A program made the position numbers and the translations under genes. Shown piece by piece: positions 11,554 through 20,659 of a DNA stretch of 64,000 nucleotides. The stretch spans positions 186,001 to 250,000 of the forward strand of contig NZ_JALHLG010000005.1 of assembly GCF_022832375.1 (NCBI RefSeq), read 5' to 3'. Within the stretch, counting starts at the first letter, position 1. Every line of letters begins with the position of its first letter. This DNA is from Novosphingobium beihaiense (GTDB taxonomy: Bacteria; Pseudomonadota; Alphaproteobacteria; Sphingomonadales; Sphingomonadaceae). The notes under the pieces are model-generated. The model was not told the origin of the DNA. It saw nothing but the letters and a program-made list of their open reading frames with translations, and ran no database searches.

Positions 11554-11973
11554 TTATCCGCCCTTGCCGTGGGATTTGCTGTTTTCCACCCGGATGAGTT
11601 CTGCGGTATGGCCGCTGGAATGCAGGGTCATGCGGTCGCCCTCGACGTTGAGGCGCGGTGTGGCGACCAGCAGGGCGCCCACCGCGCGCTCCTGTTTCCA
11701 GGCGGATTCGGTGCAGTCACTCTCGGTCTGGTTCAGCGGACCGGCAACGAGCCGGTCCTGATCAACCCGCCAGGGGCCGCCCAGCCGGTTGCAGCCCACC
11801 TGCACGCCGATCTTGCCGTTATGGAACGTCATTCCGGCATCTGGAGACTGCGGATTCTGGCCGTCGATCAGCTCGAAACGCCAACTCGTTTGCGCCAGAT
11901 GCGAATGATTGCCGCTGTCGGAACATCCGGTGGCCAGGACCGGCAGGATCAGGAGGGCGGCGAGTCGTTTCAT
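11554..11973 (-). CDS. META-domain (HslJ-like) lipoprotein
   Basis: A 139-residue precursor with a lipoprotein signal ending in the lipobox LATGC, so it is probably lipid-anchored in the periplasm. The mature part holds a META/HslJ-type domain: TSWRFELIDG near the start, then GVQVGCNRLGGPW and the final RMTLHSSGHTAELIRV. Family members are linked to stress and drug tolerance, but no reaction is known. It is convergent with rmuC and uses its own leader. Confidence 0.8.
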   Translation of the reverse strand: MKRLAALLILPVLATGCSDSGNHSHLAQTSWRFELIDGQNPQSPDAGMTFHNGKIGVQVGCNRLGGPWRVDQDRLVAGPLNQTESDCTESAWKQERAVGALLVATPRLNVEGDRMTLHSSGHTAELIRVENSKSHGKGG

Positions 11974-12023
11974 GACCTCCCGATAATGCCATGCGATGTA
12001 TTAGAGTTGGGTGAATAACCCCG

Positions 12024-12842
12024 TCATCGTTTATGCAGATGCGCCAGCGCTTCGTAGGCCAGAACGGCCCCGGCAACCGCTGCGTTCAGGCTGTCCGCGC
12101 GGCCCAGCATCGGCATCGTGACCCGAAGGTCGCAGGCTTCTTCGTAGGCAGCGGGAAGGCCCTGCGATTCGTTGCCCACCATCAGAAAACACGGCGCGGC
12201 GTAAGGTGCCGCACGGTAGTCGGTGGGATCGCGCAGCGAGGCGGCGACGAGCTGTCCCGCACCAGAGCGCAGCCAGGGCAGAAATTCCTCCCAGCGGGCC
12301 GTGGCGATCCGCTGCGTGAAGACCGCGCCCATGCTGGCGCGCACGGCTTCCACCGAAAAGGGATCGGCGCAATCGTCGAGCAGGATCAGCCCGCCCGCGC
12401 CCACGGCATCGCCGGTGCGCAGCATGGTGCCCAGATTGCCCGGATCGCGCAGGGCCTGCGCCACCAGCCAGATGGGCGATGCGGTGCGGTCGATCGAGGA
12501 CAGGCGCGTATCGAATTCCGCGAAGACACCGGCCACGGCCTGCGGGTTGTCCTTGCCGGTGACTTTGGCGAGGATGTCCACGTCCATTTCGACCACTTCG
12601 CCGCCCACCCGGTCCACCGCCGCTTCCAGCGCATCGAGCAGCGGGTGCGGCTCGCGGCCCGTCGCCATCACGAGGATTTCGGGCACTTTTCCGCATTCGC
12701 GGGCATCGGTGAGCAGCCGCAGTCCCTCGGCCAGGAAGCGTTTCTCGCGCTTGCGGTGCTTCTTCTCCCGCAGCGAGCGCAGGAACTTGACCAGCGGATT
12801 GGAAAAGCCGGTTATGGTGCGGCGGTCTGCCAAGGAGGTCAC
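12024..12842 (-). CDS. TrmH/SpoU-family RNA 2'-O-methyltransferase
   Basis: SAM-dependent SPOUT methyltransferase that probably modifies rRNA or tRNA ribose. The 272-residue protein has an N-terminal substrate-binding domain (SLREKKHRKREKRFLAEG) and the knotted C-terminal domain with RDPGNLGTMLRTGDAVG, FLMVGNESQGLP and the closing SLNAAVAGAVLAYEAL. The start is GTG 12842, which overlaps the ptsH stop as GTGA. Being last in the PTS cluster, it is likely cotranscribed with it. Confidence 0.88.
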   Translation of the reverse strand: MTSLADRRTITGFSNPLVKFLRSLREKKHRKREKRFLAEGLRLLTDARECGKVPEILVMATGREPHPLLDALEAAVDRVGGEVVEMDVDILAKVTGKDNPQAVAGVFAEFDTRLSSIDRTASPIWLVAQALRDPGNLGTMLRTGDAVGAGGLILLDDCADPFSVEAVRASMGAVFTQRIATARWEEFLPWLRSGAGQLVAASLRDPTDYRAAPYAAPCFLMVGNESQGLPAAYEEACDLRVTMPMLGRADSLNAAVAGAVLAYEALAHLHKR

Positions 12843-13117
12843 TCTTCGCCGAAACCGCCCCGGACGAGCGCCGCCAGCGCGGCGAGGGCTACATCGGCGC
12901 CATCGCCGCTGCAGGCGATCTCGACCGTGTCGCCCTTGGCCGCGCCGAGCATCATCAGGCCGAGGATGGAGTTTCCGGCCGCGCAAGTGCCATCCTTGGA
13001 CACCGTTACGGACACGCCCGCAGGCAATTCGGCCACATGGTTCACGAACTTGGCGCTCGCCCGCGCGTGCAGACCGCGCTTGTTGACGATCAGCACCGCT
13101 TCACGGCAATCGATCAT
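12839..13117 (-). CDS. ptsH: Phosphocarrier protein HPr
   Basis: Carries phosphate between EI and EIIA of the regulatory PTS. The 92-residue protein has the phosphoryl-accepting H17 in RGLHARAS. The likely HprK target is S50, within AAGNSILGLMML. The ATG overlaps the EIIA stop by 4 nt and the stop overlaps the methyltransferase GTG. EI is not in the window. With hprK in the same cluster this is the alphaproteobacterial signalling PTS rather than a sugar-uptake system. Confidence 0.95.
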   Translation of the reverse strand: MIDCREAVLIVNKRGLHARASAKFVNHVAELPAGVSVTVSKDGTCAAGNSILGLMMLGAAKGDTVEIACSGDGADVALAALAALVRGGFGEE

Positions 13118-13518
13118 GCATCCTGCCCCAGGTATTCGCTTGCTATCGTTATGTAATTGCGCCCGGCATCGCGCGCGGCATTGGCTGCTTCGCGCACTGG
13201 CATGCACTCGCGCGCTTTGGCGAGGCGGATCAGCATGGGCAGGTTGATGCCCGCGATCACTTCCACCTTGCCTGCCTGCATCAGCGAGATCGCGAGGTTC
13301 GAAGGGGTGCCGCCGAACAGGTCGGTCAGGATGATGACGCCAGAGCCGCTGTCCACCTTGGTGATGGCCTCGGCGATTTCGCTGCGGCGGCGTTCCATGT
13401 CGTCGTTCGGGCCGATGCACACGGTCTCGACATCGGCCTGATCGCCGACGACGTGTTCCATGGCGTGGACAAATTCCTCGGCCAGATTGCCGTGGGTTAC
13501 CAGGATCATACCGATCAT
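13114..13518 (-). CDS. PTS mannose-family EIIA component
   Basis: A 134-residue cytoplasmic EIIA of the mannose type, with the phosphorylated H9 in LVTHGNLAEE and the conserved DLFGGTPSN. No IIB, IIC or IID genes are nearby, so the domain probably has a regulatory rather than a transport role, as shown for similar clusters in other alphaproteobacteria. It lies between rapZ (48 nt gap) and ptsH (4-nt overlap). Often annotated ptsM or manX in this context. Confidence 0.92.
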   Translation of the reverse strand: MIGMILVTHGNLAEEFVHAMEHVVGDQADVETVCIGPNDDMERRRSEIAEAITKVDSGSGVIILTDLFGGTPSNLAISLMQAGKVEVIAGINLPMLIRLAKARECMPVREAANAARDAGRNYITIASEYLGQDA

Positions 13519-13566
13519 GCTGGGAGTGCGCTCCGAATTTCCTGCAAACGCACCTGGGATTTGGTT

Positions 13567-14523
13567 TCATTTTTCACGCCGCGGACCCCCTTCCAGAAGA
13601 TCGGCTGCTCGCGAGCCCAGGTTGCGGTGCAGCAATGTGGGCGAAAATCCTGCCTGACGCAAGGCTGCCGAAATCTGCTCCGCAGTAAAAACCGAGCGGT
13701 GTCTTCCTCCGGTACAGCCGAAAGCGATGTGGACATAGGCTTTGCCCTGCGCCTGGTAGCGCGGAAGCAGCAGCAGCAACAGGTCGCGGATCCGGGTAAA
13801 GGCCTCTTCGAAGGCCGGATCCTTGCGAATGTAGTTACCCACGGCAGCATCTTGTCCGGTCTGCGGGCGCAAGTCCGGATCCCAGTGCGGATTGTCGAGA
13901 AAGCGCATGTCGAAGACCAGATCGGCCACTGGCGGCATCCCGCGCGAGAAGCCGAAGCTGGAGACCGTGACGGTCATTTCCTCGTTCGCCATCGATGCGA
14001 ATCGTTCGCGGACCGCGCGCTGCAGATCGTTGGAGGTGTAGCCGCTGGTGTCGATCAGCATTTCCGCCCAGCGCCGCAGCGGGGCCATGATCTCGCGCTC
14101 GGCCCGCACGCCGGTGGATACCGGTGCGTCGGAGGCGAGTGCGTGGCGGCGGCGGGTCTCGTTGTAGCGGCGTTCCAGTTCCGCGCTGGAGCAATCGAGG
14201 AACAGCGTGTTGAGTTCGATATCCTCGCGCCCTTCCAGCGCCTTGACCTGGGCGATGATCCGTTCCGGATTGAAGCCGCGGGTGCGCGAATCGAAACCGA
14301 TAGCCAGCGGCGTGCGAGTTTCCGCGCCGGTTTCGGGTGCGCTTTCGATCAGCCCGTCGAGCAGGCGGATCGGGAAGTTGTCGACGATTTCCCAGCCCAG
14401 GTCCTCCAGCACGCGCAGCGCAGTGGTTTTGCCCGCGCCCAGCATGCCGGTGACCAGCAGCACACGCTGCTTGTCCCGGCTGTTCCCGGTACTGTCTGCG
14501 ATGCCGGCTGAATCGTCATCCAT
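13567..14523 (-). CDS. rapZ: RNase adapter protein RapZ
   Basis: P-loop protein of the RapZ/YvcJ family, about 318 residues, with Walker A GMLGAGKTTAL and the C-terminal signature CTGGRHRSV. In enterobacteria it guides RNase E to GlmZ and so controls amino-sugar synthesis; that target has not been shown for this lineage. ATG 14523 lies 47 nt beyond the hprK stop. An upstream in-frame ATG at 14586 would overlap hprK and lacks a clear ribosome site, so the start is uncertain. Confidence 0.92.
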   Translation of the reverse strand: MDDDSAGIADSTGNSRDKQRVLLVTGMLGAGKTTALRVLEDLGWEIVDNFPIRLLDGLIESAPETGAETRTPLAIGFDSRTRGFNPERIIAQVKALEGREDIELNTLFLDCSSAELERRYNETRRRHALASDAPVSTGVRAEREIMAPLRRWAEMLIDTSGYTSNDLQRAVRERFASMANEEMTVTVSSFGFSRGMPPVADLVFDMRFLDNPHWDPDLRPQTGQDAAVGNYIRKDPAFEEAFTRIRDLLLLLLPRYQAQGKAYVHIAFGCTGGRHRSVFTAEQISAALRQAGFSPTLLHRNLGSRAADLLEGGPRREK

Positions 14524-14569
14524 GCGCGCCTGTTTGCGCCGGGCGGCGTTGAAAGAAAAGGGGGCGATT

Positions 14570-15019
14570 TCAGAATTGCAAGCCATAGTGGTGCAAGGCC
14601 AGTTCCGCCTTGACCGCCGGTGGGGCGTCCTGCGGCCAGATGCGCACCAGTGGCACCGGCACGCCCGCCAGTTCGATGCCGCCGGGCTCCTCGATATAGC
14701 GCGGTGCGGCGGGATCGAGAGCGATCACCAGCGCCACGGGCACTTCGCTGCGGCAGGCAAAGGGCAACAGGCCCAGATTGCGCACTTCCATCAACCCGCG
14801 CGTGCGCGGATGCGGCCGGGCGATCAGGCGCCCGCCCTCGGCGCCGATCAGCACGCCGTCGTCGCCGATCAGTTCTGCCCCCCGGTCGATCAGTGCCAGG
14901 GCAAGCATGGATTTGCCGGTTCCCGGTTCGCCTTCGATCAGCAGGCCGCGGCCGCCGATGGCGACGCAGCCCGCCTGGCGCACAAGGGCAGGGGGTGCGG
15001 CAGGGGGGGCGGCCGTCAT
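14570..15019 (-). CDS. hprK: HPr kinase/phosphorylase, short alphaproteobacterial form
   Basis: Only 149 residues, the catalytic domain without the N-terminal half found in Firmicutes. It has the Walker A GEPGTGKSMLAL, the pair IGDDGV and the HprK signature around RTRGLMEVRNLG. It is expected to phosphorylate the serine of HPr and to reverse this according to metabolite levels. The start overlaps the chvG stop by 4 nt, tying the PTS to the two-component sensor. Confidence 0.93.
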   Translation of the reverse strand: MTAAPPAAPPALVRQAGCVAIGGRGLLIEGEPGTGKSMLALALIDRGAELIGDDGVLIGAEGGRLIARPHPRTRGLMEVRNLGLLPFACRSEVPVALVIALDPAAPRYIEEPGGIELAGVPVPLVRIWPQDAPPAVKAELALHHYGLQF

Positions 15020-16608
15020 TCGCCGTCCTGCCAGGCAGGCAGCGACAGGACGAAGCGGGCGCCCGGCGTGCCGTCTAGCCGCACGGTTGCAGACAGCTTG
15101 CCGTAATGCGCTTCGACGATGGTGCGGGCAATGGCGAGGCCCAGCCCGGAATGTTTGCCGAATTCCTCGTCCGATGGGCGCAGCGAATGGAAGCGTTCGA
15201 ATATCCGCTCGCGCGAGGCTTCCGGGATGCCGGGGCCATGATCGGATACGGTCGTGATCACCCGGTCACCGCTGCGGGTAAGGGCGATTTCGATGGCCCC
15301 GCCTTCGGGTGAGAACGAGACGGCGTTGTCGAGCAGGTTCTGGAGCACGCGTTCCAGCCGGGCGGCGTCACCGGCCACCACCAGATCGCCATAGCCCTCA
15401 TGCGCGATGGACACCGGGCATGTGCCGTTCACGCCGCGCTGGCCGCGCTCGCTGACAAGTGCCTGCACCAGCCGCAGCATGTCGACCGGCTCGAAAGTCG
15501 TGCGGCTGAGCTGGGCATCGATCCGGCTGGCGTCGGCGATTTCGGTGACGAGGAAATCGACACGCCGCACGTCGTCCTTGGCGATGCCGATGAGCTGGCG
15601 GCGCAGGGCGGGTTCCTCCACCCGGTCCAGGCTCTCCAGCGCGCTGCGCAGCGAGGTGAGCGGGTTCTTGAGTTCGTGCGCGACATCGGCGGCAAAGCTT
15701 TCCACCGCATCGATGCGGTGGCGCAAGGCGCCGCTCATGTCCGAGACGGCGCGGGCGAGCAGGCCGATCTCGTCGCGCCGGTCGGGCAGGCGGGGGACGA
15801 TGACGCTGCGGTCCCGGCCCAGCCGCACGCGCACTGTGGCGCGCACCAGCTTGCGCAGCGGCTCGACGATGGTGCGGGCGAGAAACAGCGAGAGCAGGAT
15901 CGAAACGCCGAGCGCGCCGCCGACGATGATGGCCAGCGTCTGGCGGGCCATGCGCACGTTTTCGGTAATGTCACGGGCATTGCGCGTGACCAGCAGCGCG
16001 GCGCCATCGATGCCGACGGGCGTGGCGGCGATGATCACTGGCGTTTGGTCTGGCGCAGCCTTGTGGCTGACATCTGTCTGCCTGCGGGCCAGCGCCGCCG
16101 CGATTTCCGGCCAGGCCTTGGCGTTGGCGTCCGCCGGGTCATGGTAATCCGGGATTTTGGGCGCGCCGAGCAGGAAGTCCATGCCCCGGTCCAGCATGCG
16201 TGCCGCGTCCTGATACCAGGGTTCGGTGGCTGGATCGATCAGCCGGTAGGCGGGCGGGCCCAGCTTGAAACTATCGGCGATGAGCTTGCCATCCGGCGCA
16301 AACAGGCGCAGCCGCAGGTCCTGTTCCGATCCGATGCGGGCGATCAGTTCCAGCCGGCGCTGCCCGTTTTCGTGTTCCAGCGCGGCGGCGGTAATGTCCG
16401 CCTCCGACTTGGCCAGGCGGTAGCGTTCGGCCAGCAGTTCGCGGCGGTAGCTGTCGATGTAGAACAGGCTGCCTGCCAGCAGCGCCAGGGCGATGATGTT
16501 GACGGCAAGGATGCGCGCCGTCAGCGAGACGCGCCAGGGCAGGCCCAGCTTCGCCGCGAGGCCGGAAAACAACGTGCCCGTCGCGGCGGGGGCTGGCGGT
16601 CTAGCCAT
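15016..16608 (-). CDS. chvG: Sensor histidine kinase ChvG
   Basis: Inner-membrane kinase of 530 residues. It has membrane helices at about 31-50 and 222-244 with a periplasmic stimulus domain between, then HAMP, a HisKA domain with H311 in [12 protein letters not shown], and an HATPase domain ([35 protein letters not shown]). ChvG/ExoS kinases sense acid or envelope conditions and control envelope, exopolysaccharide and metabolic genes. ATG 16608 overlaps the chvI stop by 8 nt. Confidence 0.92.
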   Translation of the reverse strand: MARPPAPAATGTLFSGLAAKLGLPWRVSLTARILAVNIIALALLAGSLFYIDSYRRELLAERYRLAKSEADITAAALEHENGQRRLELIARIGSEQDLRLRLFAPDGKLIADSFKLGPPAYRLIDPATEPWYQDAARMLDRGMDFLLGAPKIPDYHDPADANAKAWPEIAAALARRQTDVSHKAAPDQTPVIIAATPVGIDGAALLVTRNARDITENVRMARQTLAIIVGGALGVSILLSLFLARTIVEPLRKLVRATVRVRLGRDRSVIVPRLPDRRDEIGLLARAVSDMSGALRHRIDAVESFAADVAHELKNPLTSLRSALESLDRVEEPALRRQLIGIAKDDVRRVDFLVTEIADASRIDAQLSRTTFEPVDMLRLVQALVSERGQRGVNGTCPVSIAHEGYGDLVVAGDAARLERVLQNLLDNAVSFSPEGGAIEIALTRSGDRVITTVSDHGPGIPEASRERIFERFHSLRPSDEEFGKHSGLGLAIARTIVEAHYGKLSATVRLDGTPGARFVLSLPAWQDGE

Positions 16609-17365
16609 CGGCGAAGGCGTAACCGGCGCCATAAAGCGTATCGATCGCGCCGAATTCCGGATCGACGGCGCGGAATTTGCGGCGCAAGCGCTTGATATGG
16701 CTGTCGATGGTGCGGTCATCGACATAGACGTCTTCGCTGTAGGCCGCGTCCATCAGCTGGTTGCGGCTTTTCACCACACCCGGGCGCAGCGCCATCGCCT
16801 CCAGAATGAGGAATTCGGTGACGGTGAGCGATACCGGCTTGCCGTCCCACGTCACCTGATGGCGCGCCGGGTCGAGCCGCAGGCGGCCGCGCACTACCGG
16901 CTCGGGCAAGTCGGCGTGGCCGGTGTCTTCGGGAGGGGTACGGGCCAGGTCGCTGCGGCGCAGGATGGCCCGGATGCGCGCGACCAGCAGCCTCTGGCTG
17001 AAAGGCTTGGTGATGTAATCGTCCGCGCCCATGGCAAGGCCCAGCGCCTCGTCGGGTTCCTCGTCCTTGGAGGTGAGGAAGATCAGGGGAAGGCTGGATT
17101 TTTCCCTCAGGGCCTTGAGCAGGTGCAGCCCGTCCATGCGGGGCATCTTGATGTCGCAGATGGCCAGATCGGGCGGGTTTTCGAGCAGCGCCTTTAGTGC
17201 CGTTTCGCCATCGGTGTAGACGCGCGTGGCGAACCCTTCGGCCTGCAGGCTGATGGATACCGTGGTGAGGATGTTGCGGTCGTCATCCACCAGCGCGATG
17301 GTCTGCTGGCGCGGGGGGGCGTTGGCGTTCGCCTCGGCGGCGGGGGGCGTTTGGGCATCGGCCAT
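16601..17365 (-). CDS. chvI: Response regulator ChvI
   Basis: OmpR-type regulator of 254 residues. The receiver domain has acidic residues D27-D29, phospho-acceptor D71 in [11 protein letters not shown] and the conserved Lys in LTSKDEE. The winged-helix domain covers about 160-250 ([32 protein letters not shown]). A 20-residue Ala/Pro-rich leader precedes the receiver. It heads the chvI-chvG-hprK-rapZ-EIIA-ptsH cluster and is divergent from pckA, a plausible target since ChvI regulates pckA in agrobacteria. Confidence 0.94.
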   Translation of the reverse strand: MADAQTPPAAEANANAPPRQQTIALVDDDRNILTTVSISLQAEGFATRVYTDGETALKALLENPPDLAICDIKMPRMDGLHLLKALREKSSLPLIFLTSKDEEPDEALGLAMGADDYITKPFSQRLLVARIRAILRRSDLARTPPEDTGHADLPEPVVRGRLRLDPARHQVTWDGKPVSLTVTEFLILEAMALRPGVVKSRNQLMDAAYSEDVYVDDRTIDSHIKRLRRKFRAVDPEFGAIDTLYGAGYAFADG

Positions 17366-17605
17366 GGCGTTAGCGGCTTTTCCCTTCGCGAACCAAAAAA
17401 ACCGTGCCTAGCGCTTGGCGCAGCGGCTGACAATCGGGTGGGAATTTTGGCGTATTGTTTCATATTCGTGGGGTGTAAGGTTTAAATTGATGCTAATTTG
17501 ACGGAAAAGAGCGCGTCGATTATGCGCCAGCCGATTCTTGCATAAGAATTACAGATATGCCCGCCAAGGCGGCCTTTGGCGTGCGATCTTTTGGAGGAGA
17601 TGACA
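17366..17605. promoter_or_regulatory. chvI-pckA divergent control region
   Basis: AT-richer gap of about 240 bp between the divergent chvI and pckA genes. A possible pckA promoter is TTGACG at 17498-17503 and TATGCG at 17521-17526 with a 17-nt spacer. Downstream, 17534-17549 forms an inverted repeat, ATTCTT-GCAT-AAGAAT, in an operator-like position. GGAGG at 17593-17597 is the pckA ribosome site. Function is inferred from position only. Confidence 0.45.
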
Positions 17606-19216
17606 TTGACCGCTTCCCTTAGCTACCCGCTCGAAAAACAAGGTATAAACACAAAGGCGCAGATCTTTGCGAACCTCGGCACCGCGCCGCTGGTTGAGCA
17701 GGCTGTCGCCAACGGCGAGGGTATGCTCTCGGCTGACGGTCCCTTCGTTGTCGCCACCGGTAAACACACCGGGCGTTCGGCCAAGGACAAGTTCATCGTC
17801 AAAGACGCCGAAACCGAAGATACGGTGTGGTGGGGCAAGACCAACGTCGCGATGACGCCGGAGCACTTCGCCGCGCTGAAGGAAGATTTCCTCGCCGAAG
17901 TGGCCAAGCGGGACAAGCTCTACGTCGCTGACCTGTTCGGCGGTTCGCAGCCCGAGCATCGCGTGAAGGTTCGCGTGATCAACGAACTCGCGTGGCACAA
18001 CCTGTTCGTGCGCACGCTGCTGGTGCGCCCGGAAGAGGACGAGCTTGCCGGTTTCGAACCCGAATACACCATTATCGATCTTCCCAGCTTCCGCGCCGAT
18101 CCGCTGCGCCATGGCTGCCGCAGCGAGACGATCGTCGCGGTCAATCTCACCGAAAAGCTGATTCTGATCGGCGGCACCGCTTATGCTGGCGAAATGAAGA
18201 AGTCCGTCTTCGGCATTCTCAATTACTTGCTGCCGCCCAAGGGCGTGATGCCGATGCACTGTTCGGCCAACATCGGCCCCGATGGCGATACCGCCGTGTT
18301 CTTCGGCCTGTCGGGCACCGGTAAGACCACGCTTTCGGCCGATGCCTCGCGCACGCTGATCGGGGATGACGAGCATGGCTGGTCGGACACCGCCGTGTTC
18401 AATTTCGAAGGCGGTTGCTACGCCAAGGTCATCCGTCTTTCGGAAGAGGCCGAGCCGGAAATCTACGCGACCACCCGCCGTTTCGGCACGATCCTCGAAA
18501 ACGTCGTGATCGATCCGGAAACCCGCCAGATCGATCTTGATGACAATTCGCTGGCCGAGAACAGCCGCGGTTCGTACCCGATCGACTTCATCCCGAACTG
18601 CTCGAAGCACAATCTCGGGCCTGTGCCGCACAACATCATCTTCCTGACGGCGGATGCTTACGGCGTTCTCCCGCCGATCGCGCGGCTCACCCCGGATCAG
18701 GCGATGTATCACTTCCTCTCGGGCTACACCGCGCGCGTTGCGGGCACCGAGATCGGCGTGACCGAACCGGAAGCGACCTTCTCCACCTGCTTCGGCGCAC
18801 CGTTCATGCCGCGCCATCCCACCGTTTACGGCAACCTGCTCAAGGAGCGCATTGCCAAGGGCGGCGTGAAGTGCTGGCTGGTCAACACCGGCTGGTCGGG
18901 CGGCAAGGCGACGATGGAAGGCATCAAGCGCATGCCGATCAAGGCCACCCGCGCGCTGCTCAACGCCGCGCTCGACGGCAGCCTCAACGAAGCCGAGTTC
19001 AAGGAAGATCCGAACTTCGGTTTCGAGGTTCCGGTGGCGGTGCCCGGCGTCGATACCAAGCTCCTCGATCCGCGCGGTGCCTGGGCCGATCCGGCCGAGT
19101 ACGACAAGACTGCGATGACGCTGGTCAATGCCTTCATCGAGAACTTCGAACAGTTCGAAGCGCATGTAGACGAAGGCGTGCGCCAGGCTGCGCCCAAGGC
19201 GGCGGTCTCGGCCTGA
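17606..19216 (+). CDS. pckA: Phosphoenolpyruvate carboxykinase (ATP)
   Basis: Gluconeogenic enzyme making PEP from oxaloacetate and ATP. About 536 residues, normal for the ATP-dependent class. The P-loop [11 protein letters not shown], upstream [11 protein letters not shown], the metal-binding region GDDEHGW and the adenine-binding [10 protein letters not shown] are intact. TTG 17606 is preferred over ATG 17600 because GGAGG is 8 nt from the TTG but only 2 nt from the ATG; the difference is two residues. A strong terminator follows. Confidence 0.96.
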   Translation: MTASLSYPLEKQGINTKAQIFANLGTAPLVEQAVANGEGMLSADGPFVVATGKHTGRSAKDKFIVKDAETEDTVWWGKTNVAMTPEHFAALKEDFLAEVAKRDKLYVADLFGGSQPEHRVKVRVINELAWHNLFVRTLLVRPEEDELAGFEPEYTIIDLPSFRADPLRHGCRSETIVAVNLTEKLILIGGTAYAGEMKKSVFGILNYLLPPKGVMPMHCSANIGPDGDTAVFFGLSGTGKTTLSADASRTLIGDDEHGWSDTAVFNFEGGCYAKVIRLSEEAEPEIYATTRRFGTILENVVIDPETRQIDLDDNSLAENSRGSYPIDFIPNCSKHNLGPVPHNIIFLTADAYGVLPPIARLTPDQAMYHFLSGYTARVAGTEIGVTEPEATFSTCFGAPFMPRHPTVYGNLLKERIAKGGVKCWLVNTGWSGGKATMEGIKRMPIKATRALLNAALDGSLNEAEFKEDPNFGFEVPVAVPGVDTKLLDPRGAWADPAEYDKTAMTLVNAFIENFEQFEAHVDEGVRQAAPKAAVSA

Positions 19217-19239
19217 TCGCCTGATCTTGCAGACCATCA

Positions 19240-19278
19240 GGGGGCTCCGGAACTTCGGTTCCGGGGCCCTTTGTTTTG
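19240..19278 (+). terminator. pckA rho-independent terminator
   Basis: A GC-rich stem of about 12 pairs is closed by a TTCG tetraloop (GGAAC-TTCG-GTTCC at its top) and followed by CCCTTTGTTTT. It lies 24 nt after the pckA stop and before the ribosome site of the next gene. Confidence 0.8.
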
Positions 19279-19326
19279 TCACGAAACGGGTGCATGGTTG
19301 CTGCTCAACAACAAGGAGAACCGGTC

Positions 19327-19680
19327 ATGGGACTTTTCGACGGCATCCTCAGCCAGGTCAGCGAACATGCCGACGTTGGCAATCTTGCCAGCCAGCTCGG
19401 CATCGATCCGGGCATGGCGGAAAAGGCGATCGCGGCGCTGGGTGTGGCCCATCAGGAACCGGGCGATACGGCTGAGCTGGCCGCGCAGAAGACCGGGCTC
19501 GATCTTGCCATGATCCAGAAGATCATCGCGGCCATCGGCGGAGAGCATTCGCTGTCCGAATTCGCCAACCAGATCGCCAAGGACCCTTCGCAGATTTCGG
19601 CGTTCTTCGACCGGGACGGTGACGGCAGCGCCATCGACGATCTGACCGACATGGCGAAGGGTTTCTTCGGCAAGAAATAG
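19327..19680 (+). CDS. Small helical protein with EF-hand-like C-terminus
   Basis: A 117-residue hydrophilic protein of unknown function. It has regular helical repeats and ends with an Asp-rich stretch, DRDGDGSAIDDL, that resembles an EF-hand loop, followed by an amphipathic tail. AAGGAG lies 10 nt before ATG 19327. It stands alone downstream of the pckA terminator. Similar to the DUF937 style of helical repeat protein, but I would not assign it. Confidence 0.65.
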   Translation: MGLFDGILSQVSEHADVGNLASQLGIDPGMAEKAIAALGVAHQEPGDTAELAAQKTGLDLAMIQKIIAAIGGEHSLSEFANQIAKDPSQISAFFDRDGDGSAIDDLTDMAKGFFGKK

Positions 19681-19819
19681 GATATCTGGCGCGCGCCCCA
19701 GCACGGGCGCGCGCATGGTGTGGCCCAGTGCAATGGTGCCGCCATCACTGGTGCGGGAGTGCGATGCCGCTTGGCGTCAGCTTCCGCTGTCCGGTACGAA
19801 CAAGCGATTGAAGAACGGC

Positions 19820-20659
19820 ATGACGCAATGGCGGCTTCCCGAGCGGATCGGGACAAGCGCGGGCGAAGTGGCTGCGGGCCAGGCTGGTGAGGGGCCTCCC
19901 CTGGTGCTGGCCCATGGCTGGCCGTGGTCTTCGTATGCCTGGTCCCGCCTTATCCCGGCGCTGTCGCGGCGGTATCGTGTGTATTGGTATGACATGCCCG
20001 GTTACGGGCAGTCCGGGATGCGGCCCGGTCAGCGCACGTCGCTGGACGTGCAGGGCGATGTCTTCGCGGAAATGCTCGACCATTGGGGGCTGGAGAGACC
20101 GGCCGTTCTGGCGCACGATTTCGGAGGCGCGGTAACGCTGCGCGCGCACTTGCTCGCGGGCCGGGACTACGCGGCCTATGTGCTGATGAACGTGGTGGCC
20201 ATGCGCCCGTGGGGCTCGGCTTTCTTCGATCATGTCGGGCGGCATGTGGAGGCGTTCACCGGCCTGCCCCCGCATATCCACGAAGCGGTCGTGCGGGCCT
20301 ATATCGGCGGCGCGCTGGTCACGCCGCTGGACCCGCAGGATGTGGAAGCACTCGTCTCGCCATGGCTGAGCGAAGCGGGGCGGGCGAGCTTCTACAGCCA
20401 GTTCGCGCAGGCCGACGAACGCTATACCGCCGAGATCGAGGACCGGTTCGCAGACGTGCGCTGTCCGGCGGCCATCCTATGGGGACGGGAAGATCCGTGG
20501 ATCCCGCTGGAGCGGGGCAAGGCTCTGGCCGAGCGGGTCCGTCCGCGCCATTTCGTGGAACTGCCCGGACTTGGGCACCTGCCGCAACTGGAAGATGCCC
20601 AAGCGGTATTGCAGGCCGTCTTGTCCGTGCTCGACGACCTGCTTGTCAGGAGCGGTTAG
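19820..20659 (+). CDS. Alpha/beta hydrolase, haloacetate dehalogenase/epoxide hydrolase type
   Basis: A 279-residue alpha/beta hydrolase. The oxyanion motif is AHGWPWSS, the nucleophile is the Asp in AHDFGGAVT (not Ser), the acid is Asp in WGREDPWIP and the base is His in GLGHLPQ. An Asp nucleophile fits dehalogenases and epoxide hydrolases rather than esterases. Natural substrate unknown. GAAGAA lies 4-9 nt before the ATG. The stop overlaps, tail to tail, the stop of the DUF885 gene. Confidence 0.8.
   Translation: MTQWRLPERIGTSAGEVAAGQAGEGPPLVLAHGWPWSSYAWSRLIPALSRRYRVYWYDMPGYGQSGMRPGQRTSLDVQGDVFAEMLDHWGLERPAVLAHDFGGAVTLRAHLLAGRDYAAYVLMNVVAMRPWGSAFFDHVGRHVEAFTGLPPHIHEAVVRAYIGGALVTPLDPQDVEALVSPWLSEAGRASFYSQFAQADERYTAEIEDRFADVRCPAAILWGREDPWIPLERGKALAERVRPRHFVELPGLGHLPQLEDAQAVLQAVLSVLDDLLVRSG

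Noticed and set aside
12839..13570. Single 243-codon protein containing HPr
   Set aside because: The upstream part is an out-of-frame reading of the EIIA gene; HPr starts at its own ATG overlapping the EIIA stop.
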